Source: Anaerolineae bacterium
GTDB lineage: Bacteria > Chloroflexota > Anaerolineae > 4572-78 > J111
Length of the DNA: 58,829 nt
Direction: 5' to 3'
Assembly (NCBI GenBank): GCA_016931895.1
Contig: JAFGDY010000162.1
Span: 1-58,829 of the forward strand
The notes beneath the pieces were generated by a model. The model worked only from the letters and a program-made list of their open reading frames with translations, made no database searches and had not been told where the DNA came from. Below, piece by piece: positions 7,641 to 15,660 of the stretch; the stretch's first letter is position 1, and every line of letters starts with the position of its first letter. The position numbers and the translations under genes were made by a program.

Positions 7641-10634
7641 ATGTCAATCAAGTATCAAGTTCACGTAGCAGAAACTCCGCCAAGATTCGTGCCCATTGCC
7701 AAACTCAACGCCATGGAAACGGAAGGTTGTTTGGGCTGCCGGATATGCGTGAAGCGGAGCGCGTGTGTTTACGACGTCTACCGGAAAAAGGAATTCAACC
7801 CGTCTCAGGTGGTGGATACCACGGATGTTTTGTGTATCAATTGTATGCGCTGCGTGCAAGAATGTAAAAAGAACATCCTGGCCCGGACTCGTAACCCCCA
7901 ATACGAGCGAATGGGTGATAGCTACTGGCGTCCGGGCCTGATTGCCAGTATCTGGCAACAAGCGCAAAACGGCAAGATACCGGTTTCCGGGGCCGGGTAT
8001 CGCGGCCCTTTCTGCGGGCCGGGTTTTGACTCTATGTGGACAGACATGTCTGAAATTGTCCGCCCGACCCGGGACGGCATCCACGGCCGCGAGTATATCA
8101 GCACCGTGATTGAACTGGGCCGCAAGCCCGGCTATCTCAAGTTCAATGCAGATGGCAGTCTGGCGACAGATGGACCGCTTTTTGTTGAAATTCCCATCCC
8201 CGTCGTGCTTCGCTTGCCGAGGGTTGGGTTTGTCAAACAAGGCGCGAAAGAGTCGATTGCCAGCGCGGCGGGAAAACTGGGTACGTTTGCCAGCATGCCG
8301 TTTACTGATGCGGTCAATGGCCTCAAGGGGCACAGAGACCACCTCATGGTTCACTTTGATCCGGCCCGCGACGATGCCCACCAATTGCCGGGATTCAGGA
8401 TGGTTGAGATTCCATATCTGGATAGTTTGAAAGAAGTAATTGCCACAATTAAGGCTGTTGACAGCAATATCATCATTTCGGTGAAAATTCCGTTGGATGA
8501 AAATGCCGGTGAGCGGGCCGTCGTCTTGGCTGAAGATGGGGTCGAAATGCTGCACCTTGAAGCCGACCGTAACGGTCACGGCCTGGGTCAGAAGCGGGAC
8601 CGGTTCATGATCGAGCTGGTTCAGGCAGTCCACTTCGCCCTGCTCGAAAAATCGCTTCGAGATGAAATTACGGTTCTTGTTTCCGGCGGGATGGCTATGG
8701 CGGAGCATGTCGCCAAGATCATCGCCTGTGGCGCGGACGGCGCGATCCTCGACACAGTCCTCCTGGTCGCCCTGGAATGTAGACTGTGCGGTGACTGTGC
8801 AGATAGGGTCAGGTGCCCCGTAGACATTGACGATGTGCCGGTTGAGTTTGGAACCCAGCGCATTGTTAATTTGCTGGGGGCCTGGCATGCCCAACTCATC
8901 GAGGTCATGGGCGCTATGGGCCTGCGGGAAGTGCGGCGGCTGCGGGGGGAATTGGGGCGGGTGATGTTCTTTGAGGACCTGGAAAAGGACAATTTTGGGC
9001 CGGTATTTGGGGAACGAAAACGTTCGCTTGATGAGACCCTTCAGGACGCTTTCGAGCAGGCAGCGCCGTCTGCCGGGCAGGATATAGGCCGGCCGGAGCA
9101 CCAATTCGCGCTTACGAGCGGGCAAGTAAAAGCGTGTCCGACCCGTTTCAGGAACAGCCTGGGCATCTATAAGGTGGTCAGGACCTCTGATTGTATTGCT
9201 TGTGGTAAGTGTGCGGAGGTTTGTCCTTATGGGGTGCATGTCAAGGCGGGGCAGAAGATGCTGGCTCCCCGTTCTCATCTCTGTCGCGGCTTTGATGTGT
9301 GCCGGGGGACGGAACATTTTTGCCTGAATCATTGCCCGACGAACGCCATCAGGATTGGGCTTGATCCTATGTGGAATGCGTTCGGCGACCCTCGCTGGAC
9401 CGCGGCCCTGCTCATAGCCACCTGGAAGCAAGCGGAAACAGGCTATCCGCCCGAGGAAAAGATCGAATACAAGGTCGGTAGTTCAGGCGGCGGGTTTGAC
9501 AGAATCTGCCTCAAGTTTCCAGATGGAGAAGGGCCAACTGAATTTGGCCCTGCGGACGTTGACCTCAGCGTGCCGCTCAACCGGCGCACCGGCGATGATC
9601 GGCCGGACGTTACCATCGGGATACCCATGTACGGCGGCGGGATGAGTTTTGGCTCTATCAGCCTTGATACGATCCTGGCCAGAGCCAGGGCCTTTGCCAC
9701 GTTTGATTCATTCACCTGCACCGGTGAGGGCGGCTACCCGGACGCGCTTGAGCCGTACAAGGATCATGTTATCACCCAGGTGGCCACCGGGCTTTTCGGG
9801 GTCAGGGAAGAGACTATTCAGCGCACCCGGATCGTTGAGTTCAAATATGCCCAGGGCGCTAAGCCGGGCCTGGGCGGCCATCTGTTGGGCGATAAAAATA
9901 CGCCGGCGGTGGCCAAAATGCGGGAAGCCGTCCAGGGTTTTCCGCTGTTCTCGCCGTTCCCTTTCCATTCAGTCTACTCTGTGGAAGACCACAAAAAGCA
10001 CGTGGACTGGGCCAAGGAGATAAACCCCCGCGCGCTGATCTCGGTGAAGGTCTCCGGCGCGAGTGACGTGGACATGGTGGCGGTGGGCAGTTATTACGCG
10101 GGCGCGCATATTGTTCATCTTGACGGCAGTTATGGCGGCACCGGCGCAGCGCCCGACATCGCCAAAAAGAATATTGCCATGCCCATTGAATACGCGGTGC
10201 CCAAAGTGCACCAGTTTCTCATCGAAGAGGGGGTTCGAGAGGAAATTACCCTGGCCGCCTCGGGCGGCATTCGGACGGCTTGGGACCTGGTAAAAATCAT
10301 CGCCCTTGGGGCGGACGTCGTTGTCATCGGCACTGTGGAGTTGGTGGCTTTGGAGTGTATCCGCTGCGGCGCGTGCGAGAGTGGCCGCGGCTGTCCCCGC
10401 GGGATAGCCACAACGGACCCGGAACTGGCGGCGATGTATTCTCAGGACTGGGCCGCGCAGAGGTTGGTCAATCTTTTTCACGCCTGGTCCATTCAGATTC
10501 AGCATATCCTGTGGCGGCTGGGGATGAGGAGTATCCGGGAGTTGGTCGGTCGTTTTGATTTGCTTGAGCACCTGGATTATTTGACGGCAGGCGCTCTACA
10601 CGGGTCGGGCAGTCTGAAGGGTAATCGTGGATGA
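7641..10634 (+). CDS. Tandem ferredoxin/glutamate-synthase-like flavoprotein
   Basis: The 997-aa protein holds two copies of a ferredoxin plus glutamate synthase (FMN) module. Copy 1: C30xxC33xxC36/C42 and C65xxC68xxC71xxxC75, then a GltS-like barrel (about 118-450) ending in ECRLCGDC...CP (380-393). Copy 2: C518xxC521xxC524xxxC528 with C548, C554, C561 and C565, then a complete GltS barrel (about 610-985) with IPMYGGGMSFGSIS, KPGLGGHLLG, HLDGSYGGTGAAP and ECIRCGACESGRGCP. Copy 1 lacks KPGLGGHL and replaces the HLDGSYGG loop with HLEADRNGHG, so it is probably not a normal catalytic site. With the next gene it makes up a split glutamate synthase; no NAD(P)H subunit is encoded. Electrons probably come from ferredoxin or from the MvhD/MetVF proteins (inference). 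Confidence 0.85.
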   Translation: MSIKYQVHVAETPPRFVPIAKLNAMETEGCLGCRICVKRSACVYDVYRKKEFNPSQVVDTTDVLCINCMRCVQECKKNILARTRNPQYERMGDSYWRPGLIASIWQQAQNGKIPVSGAGYRGPFCGPGFDSMWTDMSEIVRPTRDGIHGREYISTVIELGRKPGYLKFNADGSLATDGPLFVEIPIPVVLRLPRVGFVKQGAKESIASAAGKLGTFASMPFTDAVNGLKGHRDHLMVHFDPARDDAHQLPGFRMVEIPYLDSLKEVIATIKAVDSNIIISVKIPLDENAGERAVVLAEDGVEMLHLEADRNGHGLGQKRDRFMIELVQAVHFALLEKSLRDEITVLVSGGMAMAEHVAKIIACGADGAILDTVLLVALECRLCGDCADRVRCPVDIDDVPVEFGTQRIVNLLGAWHAQLIEVMGAMGLREVRRLRGELGRVMFFEDLEKDNFGPVFGERKRSLDETLQDAFEQAAPSAGQDIGRPEHQFALTSGQVKACPTRFRNSLGIYKVVRTSDCIACGKCAEVCPYGVHVKAGQKMLAPRSHLCRGFDVCRGTEHFCLNHCPTNAIRIGLDPMWNAFGDPRWTAALLIATWKQAETGYPPEEKIEYKVGSSGGGFDRICLKFPDGEGPTEFGPADVDLSVPLNRRTGDDRPDVTIGIPMYGGGMSFGSISLDTILARARAFATFDSFTCTGEGGYPDALEPYKDHVITQVATGLFGVREETIQRTRIVEFKYAQGAKPGLGGHLLGDKNTPAVAKMREAVQGFPLFSPFPFHSVYSVEDHKKHVDWAKEINPRALISVKVSGASDVDMVAVGSYYAGAHIVHLDGSYGGTGAAPDIAKKNIAMPIEYAVPKVHQFLIEEGVREEITLAASGGIRTAWDLVKIIALGADVVVIGTVELVALECIRCGACESGRGCPRGIATTDPELAAMYSQDWAAQRLVNLFHAWSIQIQHILWRLGMRSIRELVGRFDLLEHLDYLTAGALHGSGSLKGNRG

Positions 10635-13189
10635 AACACTTCACCAAACAACTCATTGCTTCTAAACGCAAACTTGTAGCCGATGCGTCGCGTTTGGGTG
10701 GTAATCCCGAGGCCGAAGGCGGCTGCGGGGTAGTGGGTTTTGCGGCCAGTGTGCCAGTAGGCGGTAGAAATATCTTTGAAGCTTCCATCCAGATGCACAA
10801 TCGGGGCAACGGAAAAGGCGGCGGCATTGCGGCGGCGGGGCTGGTATTTGAGCAGGTCGGGGTGGACGCTGACACCTTGCAGAACGATTACATCCTGCAA
10901 ATAGCCCTGCTCAAGCCGGAGGTGGAACAGGCGGTTGAGGACGGGTTTATTTCCCCCGACCTGCGCATAGACTACCGGGGGAAGATCAAGACCCTGGCTG
11001 ATTATCGGGCTATTGGCCTTGAGGTGAGACCGCCGGACGTGATGCGCTATTTTGTCAGGGTCAAGGAAGCTGCCCTGGCCCGTTTTGCAGAAGAGAATGG
11101 TCTGACGGACGCCCCCCCGCGTTTGGTTGAGGACGAATTTATCTACCAAAACAGTTTTAAGCTGAACCAGCGCTTCTACGCTTCTTTGGGTGAAAAGCAA
11201 GCGTTTGTGATGTCCCACGCCCGCAACCTGGTGATCTTCAAAATCGTCGGGTACGCCGAACAGGTGATGCAGTATTACGGGTTGGCAGATATGCAGGCTT
11301 ACGTGTGGATCGGTCACCAACGCTATCCAACCAAAGGGCGGGTCTGGCATCCGGCCGGCGCGCACCCCTTCATCGGGCTTAACGAAGCCCTGGTGCACAA
11401 CGGCGACTTTGCCAATTATTTCAGCATTGTGGAATACTTGCGGCAGCATAACGTGGTCTCCCAGTTTTTGACGGATACCGAAGTGTCGGTGTTGACCTTT
11501 GATCTGCTCAACCGCACGTTCGGTTATCCCCTGGAATACGTGATCGAAGCGCTGGCCCCAACCACGGAGCTTGACTTTGACCGTTTGCCAGATGAGAAGA
11601 AGAAAATTTACCGGGCCGTTCAGTCCAGTCATATCCACGGGTCTCCTGACGGCCCCTGGTTCTTTATTATTGCCCGCAGTAACCCTGACCAGGACACCTA
11701 TCAACTCATCGGCATTACCGATACCGCCATGTTAAGGCCGCAGGTGTTTGCGCTCCAGGCAGGCGACGTATCTATTGGCCTGATCGCCTCGGAAAAGCAG
11801 GCCATTGATGCCACGTTGCAAACCCTGGCCCGGGAGGATTCTCGGTTCTGGCCGATTGCTGATAGATACTGGAATGCTCGCGGCGGCAGTCATACGGATG
11901 GCGGCGCGTTTGCCTTCACCGTGAGCGGATCAAAACTATCCTGCGCAGACAAGTTTGGCCAGGCCATTACCTGCCCGCCGGGAGACTGGAGATTCGACCG
12001 GAGTGTTGAACCTGAAGCGCCGGAAGGCTACCCTGAAATTGTTGCGAAAATCGAGGCGGCGGCGGACGGAACTGTCTCTGAAGTCTTTAACCTGATCGTG
12101 AGCCGGATCACCGGCTGGGAGTTTAGCCATCTACGCTGGCTGACCGGCAAGCTGGTTGATCTTGCTGGCCGTGACGCTGCCAGTTTTGCCTGGGTTATGG
12201 CGCTGCTCTGTCTCCTTAACGACAGGCGGTATGACTGCGGACGTATGCGCAGAAGCATGGTGGTGCAGTTGGTCAGGGAAGCCATTGAGGCGATCCTGAA
12301 TGCAGTGCCGCTGATTTGCGAAAACGGTCGCAGTCATGTGCGCCGGGTAGATTGGCAAACTCGCGCTGCGCTTCGCGCGCCAAAAGTCAATGAGACGACC
12401 CTCGTTATTTACGCCCATGACTTTCCGCCGGAGGGCGACGAGTGCGACGCGCGTCTATTGGTGTCCGCGCGTGAACTTGGCTGGAAAAAGTTTATCGTGT
12501 ACGGTCTCAAAGGGCAGAGATTCACCGGCTGCGGTTTTGGCCCTGGGTCGGACGAGGTCCGGCTGGACATCTTTGGCAGTTCGGGCGACTATCTGGCCTC
12601 CGGTATTGACGGTATGGAAATCCAGGTGCATGGCAACGGCCAGGACCAACTGGGCCAGATCATGAAGCGCGGCAAGCTGGTGGTTTATGGAGACGTAGGT
12701 CAAGCCTTTATGTACGGGGCTAAGGGGGGAGAGGTGTATGTTCTGGGTAACGCGGCCGGCCGGCCGCTGATCAACGCTGTGGGCAAACCGAGGGTCGTGA
12801 TCAACGGCACGTGCCTTGATTTCCTGGCCGAGTCCTTTATGGCCGGCGATCCGCTGAATGGCGGTGGCTTTGTGGTTTTGAACGGGGTCCGGTTTGACGA
12901 CAGGGGAAATGTTGAGGCGCTTGAAAATCCGTATCCCGGCGCCAACCTGTTTTCTCTGGCCTCAGGTGGGGCAATTTACGTGCGAGACCCTGATCACAAA
13001 CTCGTGCCAGACCAGCTCAATGGCGGCGAATTTGCCGAGCTAACGGATGATGATTGGCATCTGATTCTCCCCTATCTTGAGGCCAACGAGAAATATTTTG
13101 GCATCTCCATCGAGCACGACCTGTTGACCGTCGCTGGGGTCAGAAAATCGCCTCAAACAGTTTACCGGAAAATTCAGCCTCGCCGGTGA
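10631..13189 (+). CDS. Class II glutamine amidotransferase plus GXGXG domain (glutamate synthase subunit)
   Basis: The 852-aa protein has the two outer domains of the glutamate synthase large subunit. An N-terminal amidotransferase starts at Cys32 (GGCGVVGFAA) after a 31-residue propeptide that must be removed to free the catalytic Cys. Typical partners are MHNRGNGKGGG, HPFIGLNEALVHNGDFAN (oxyanion Asn-Gly) and TDTEVSVL. A GXGXG beta-helix lies at about 640-780 (GSSGDYLASGIDG, HGNGQDQLGQ, YGDVGQAFMYGAKGGEVYVLGNA). The central FMN barrel is absent and is supplied by the preceding gene, with which the ATG overlaps by 4 bases. Expected role: release ammonia from glutamine and channel it to the flavoprotein. 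Whether 2-oxoglutarate is the acceptor is not shown. Confidence 0.85.
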   Translation: MKHFTKQLIASKRKLVADASRLGGNPEAEGGCGVVGFAASVPVGGRNIFEASIQMHNRGNGKGGGIAAAGLVFEQVGVDADTLQNDYILQIALLKPEVEQAVEDGFISPDLRIDYRGKIKTLADYRAIGLEVRPPDVMRYFVRVKEAALARFAEENGLTDAPPRLVEDEFIYQNSFKLNQRFYASLGEKQAFVMSHARNLVIFKIVGYAEQVMQYYGLADMQAYVWIGHQRYPTKGRVWHPAGAHPFIGLNEALVHNGDFANYFSIVEYLRQHNVVSQFLTDTEVSVLTFDLLNRTFGYPLEYVIEALAPTTELDFDRLPDEKKKIYRAVQSSHIHGSPDGPWFFIIARSNPDQDTYQLIGITDTAMLRPQVFALQAGDVSIGLIASEKQAIDATLQTLAREDSRFWPIADRYWNARGGSHTDGGAFAFTVSGSKLSCADKFGQAITCPPGDWRFDRSVEPEAPEGYPEIVAKIEAAADGTVSEVFNLIVSRITGWEFSHLRWLTGKLVDLAGRDAASFAWVMALLCLLNDRRYDCGRMRRSMVVQLVREAIEAILNAVPLICENGRSHVRRVDWQTRAALRAPKVNETTLVIYAHDFPPEGDECDARLLVSARELGWKKFIVYGLKGQRFTGCGFGPGSDEVRLDIFGSSGDYLASGIDGMEIQVHGNGQDQLGQIMKRGKLVVYGDVGQAFMYGAKGGEVYVLGNAAGRPLINAVGKPRVVINGTCLDFLAESFMAGDPLNGGGFVVLNGVRFDDRGNVEALENPYPGANLFSLASGGAIYVRDPDHKLVPDQLNGGEFAELTDDDWHLILPYLEANEKYFGISIEHDLLTVAGVRKSPQTVYRKIQPRR

Positions 13190-13577
13190 GTCGAGATCGC
13201 TATGAAAATTGCTCTGAGTTGCTCTTTGGCCTGGTACTGATGGCCTGGCTGGCCTGGGTAGCGATAGGATCGTGGGGACTGGCCAGGCTGGCGGTGCGTC
13301 CTTGGTTAGGGCAGGGTACGTTTGCGCTGGGCCTGGTGCTGGCCGGGTTATTACTACGCAAATCACGCTTGTGCGTTATGCGCGGACGTTGTTGGGCGTT
13401 ACCCCGGGCGCCTTTGTCAAGTTCATCCCCATGGTCGGGGCTATTGTGCTTATCTTGGCCCCGTTGTGTGTGCTGGCCGGTTTTTTGTTTACCCTGGGCG
13501 CTCGTTTTATGGTGGGAGAGGGCAAGAATCCTGGTGTAATTGACGACGGACGACGAAGTACGAACGACCAACGATAG
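13186..13577 (+). pseudogene. Small membrane protein broken by a frameshift
   Basis: A GTG overlaps the stop of the amidotransferase gene (GTGA) and opens a frame with two hydrophobic stretches (LLFGLVLMAWLAWVAIGSW, TFALGLVLAGLLL). After about 13345 that frame turns into implausible sequence rich in Ser, Pro, Cys and Trp, while the +2 frame continues as a believable membrane protein (LVRYARTLLGVTPGAFVKF, MVGAIVLILAPLCVLAGFLF) to a stop at 13577. The simplest reading is one protein of about 130 aa with a one-base loss or two-base gain near the GGG at 13345-13347, either real or a sequencing error. The family is unknown; the tail runs into an inverted repeat. Confidence 0.55.
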
Positions 13578-13602
13578 AGCTTATTGGTCGTTGGTCGTTC
13601 GT
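13560..13602. repeat. 15-bp inverted repeat between convergent operons
   Basis: ACGAACGACCAACGA and its exact complement are separated by 13 bases, within a run of GTCGTTGGTCGTT-like sequence. It lies between the end of the glt operon and the end of the ABC transporter gene and may serve as a bidirectional terminator, although there is no T-run, or be a REP-type element. Confidence 0.7.
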
Positions 13603-13629
13603 CGTTGGTCTATCTGGTCTCCGGCTGTG

Positions 13630-15450
13630 CTACGCGCTCGCCATTGCTTGTTCAAAGAGCTGCTCGTAACTGGCCCCGGCCTGGCGGTGAAACTGCTTGG
13701 TGTAGAGAGAATGGTAATGTCCCCCGGCCTGGATCAGTTCGGCGTGCGTGCCCATCTCGGTGATACGGCCCGCTTCGATGACCAGGATGCGGTCGGCCTT
13801 TTTGATAGTGGACAGCCGGTGGGCAATGATAAAGCTGGTGCGGCCCGCCATGAGCGTTTCCATGCCCTGCTGAATCAGGGCTTCGGTCAGCGTGTCCACG
13901 GAACTGGTGGCCTCGTCCATAATGAAGATTTCCGGCTGGGCCAGCACGGCCCGGGCCAGGCTGATGAGTTGTTTTTGGCCCGTTGAAAGCAGGCCGCCGC
14001 CTTCACCTACTTCTTCATCATAACCCTTTTCCATACCTACGATGAACTCGTGGGCATGGGCCAGTTTGGCCGCGGTTTCAATCTCTTCGTCTGTAGCATC
14101 CAACCGTCCATAGCGAATGTTATCTCGAATGGTGCCCGAGAACAGGTGCGGCGTTTGCAACACCACGCCAATGCGCGACTGGATGGATTCCAGCGTGAAC
14201 GAGGTGTAGTCTGTGCCGCCAATCCGAATCAAACCCCGTTTGGGTTCATAGAAGCGGCAGATCAGGTTGACGATGGTTGATTTGCCGCCGCCGGTTGGCC
14301 CTACCAGGGCAATGGTTTCGCCCTGTTTGACTTTCAGGCTGAAATTACTCAGCACCGGCTTGTCTGTTTCATAATAGAAGTCAACATGGTCAAACTCGAT
14401 ATCGCCCCGGATAGTACCCGGATTAACGGCATCGGGCCGATCCACAATCTCCGGCTCGGCATCAATCAGGGAGAAAACCCGCTCGGCCGAGGCCACCGAG
14501 TTTTGCATTTCGGCGTAGACCCGGGCCAATTCCAGGATAGGAAAGAGCATAAAGGTGAGGTACGAGATGAAGGCTTGCAAGCTGCCCACACTCATCTGGC
14601 CCAGTTGGATTTGCCAGCCGCCGTACCACACAATCGCGCCCAAACCAACGGCGCCGGTAATTTGCACCGTGGGCAGAAACAGGGCCGACAGCCAGGCTGC
14701 GCGATAAGCGGCTCGGTAAAGGGCGCTGGCCTGGTCGTCAAATTCGGCCAGGTTTTTCTCTTCGCGGGTCAGGGCCTTGACTACCCGCACGCCGGTGATG
14801 TTCTCGTTGTAAACGCCGGTCAGCTTGGAGTTCATCTTGCGGGCGCGGCGATACTCTACCAGAATCCTCTTTTTGAACACGGTGGCAATGACGATCAGGA
14901 TCGGGATAATCAGGAGCATAATCATGCCCAGGCGCCAGTTGATAATGAACATGAAGATCAAGGACGTGGTGATGTTCAGTGTGGACCAGGTGATGTCAAT
15001 CAGGCCCCAGGTAATCAACTCGGAAATGCGGGTCGCGTCGGAGGTAACGCGAGACATGATCCACCCCACCGGGGTTTTGCTGTAGTATGACAGCGATAGA
15101 TTTTGCAGGTGTTTGAACATCATGCCTCGCATATCATACTGGATGCGCTGTCCCAGGATACCGGCCAGGTAGATAAAACCGAACACTGCCATTGCTTGCA
15201 CCACCATCAGCCCGGCGTAGATGGTGAAAAGCTGGGTGAGCCGTTCCAGGTTGCCGGGAATGATCCCCTGATCAATAACGAACTTGTTAATATAGGTAAA
15301 AATGGAGTCGTTTGTTGAGACTATGCCAATCAGCAGCACAAAACCCACCACTCGCCGCCAGTAGGGCCGGGCCTGTTGAGCTATTCGTTTGATGGTTTTG
15401 CCGTTGAATTCAGTGGTGAATTCTTCTTCTTCAAAGTAATAATCCGACAT
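13630..15450 (-). CDS. ABC exporter half-transporter, catalytic NBD with LSTGQ signature
   Basis: The 606-aa protein has an acidic N-terminus (MSDYYFEEEEF), six membrane helices and a nucleotide-binding domain with Walker A GPTGGGKST, Walker B IFIMDEATSSVD with the catalytic Glu, and the switch His in IIAHRLST. The signature reads LSTGQ in place of LSGGQ. In heterodimeric exporters such as TM287/288 the non-canonical signature of one subunit pairs with a Walker B lacking Glu in the other; the partner is encoded just upstream and has that change. The start at 15450 follows GGGAG; the longer frame to 15498 is unlikely. Substrate unknown: lipids, drugs or peptides are all possible. Confidence 0.93.
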   Translation of the reverse strand: MSDYYFEEEEFTTEFNGKTIKRIAQQARPYWRRVVGFVLLIGIVSTNDSIFTYINKFVIDQGIIPGNLERLTQLFTIYAGLMVVQAMAVFGFIYLAGILGQRIQYDMRGMMFKHLQNLSLSYYSKTPVGWIMSRVTSDATRISELITWGLIDITWSTLNITTSLIFMFIINWRLGMIMLLIIPILIVIATVFKKRILVEYRRARKMNSKLTGVYNENITGVRVVKALTREEKNLAEFDDQASALYRAAYRAAWLSALFLPTVQITGAVGLGAIVWYGGWQIQLGQMSVGSLQAFISYLTFMLFPILELARVYAEMQNSVASAERVFSLIDAEPEIVDRPDAVNPGTIRGDIEFDHVDFYYETDKPVLSNFSLKVKQGETIALVGPTGGGKSTIVNLICRFYEPKRGLIRIGGTDYTSFTLESIQSRIGVVLQTPHLFSGTIRDNIRYGRLDATDEEIETAAKLAHAHEFIVGMEKGYDEEVGEGGGLLSTGQKQLISLARAVLAQPEIFIMDEATSSVDTLTEALIQQGMETLMAGRTSFIIAHRLSTIKKADRILVIEAGRITEMGTHAELIQAGGHYHSLYTKQFHRQAGASYEQLFEQAMASA

Positions 15451-15508
15451 GATGGTTCTCCCGAAGATCAGGCCGGTTGGGGCTGGGGTGCATCCCAAGA
15501 TTTTGGCA

Positions 15509-15537
15509 GTAGGGACAGGACATTACCCTGTCCCTAC
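15509..15537. repeat. GTAGGGACAG-family inverted repeat
   Basis: GTAGGGACAGG and its exact complement flank a 7-base loop, between the two ABC transporter genes. It is the same family as the palindrome at 4355. Confidence 0.8.
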
Positions 15538-15616
15538 CCTATGGCCTAAAAATTGGGGCAGACCCTTGGGGCTGCGGCGCAGCCACCCGCCGGCCAGGTA
15601 TGAATAACTGATCAAT

Positions 15617-15660
15617 TAAGTCAGCGCACCAACTCCTTTAAGTCAGCGCACCAACTCCTT
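15617..15660. repeat. 22-bp tandem duplication spanning a stop codon
   Basis: Two exact head-to-tail copies of TAAGTCAGCGCACCAACTCCTT cover the last codons and stop of the upstream ABC transporter gene and repeat them just beyond it. The duplicated copy is outside the reading frame and carries a second stop, so the protein is unchanged. Confidence 0.85.

Noticed and set aside
7644-9431. 595-codon open frame on the minus strand
   Set aside because: It is wholly antisense to the 997-aa flavoprotein, which has clear cluster and barrel motifs. The antisense translation shows no domain.
10577-11704. 375-codon open frame on the minus strand
   Set aside because: Antisense to the amidotransferase gene; rich in His, Gln and Val in the way typical of shadow frames.
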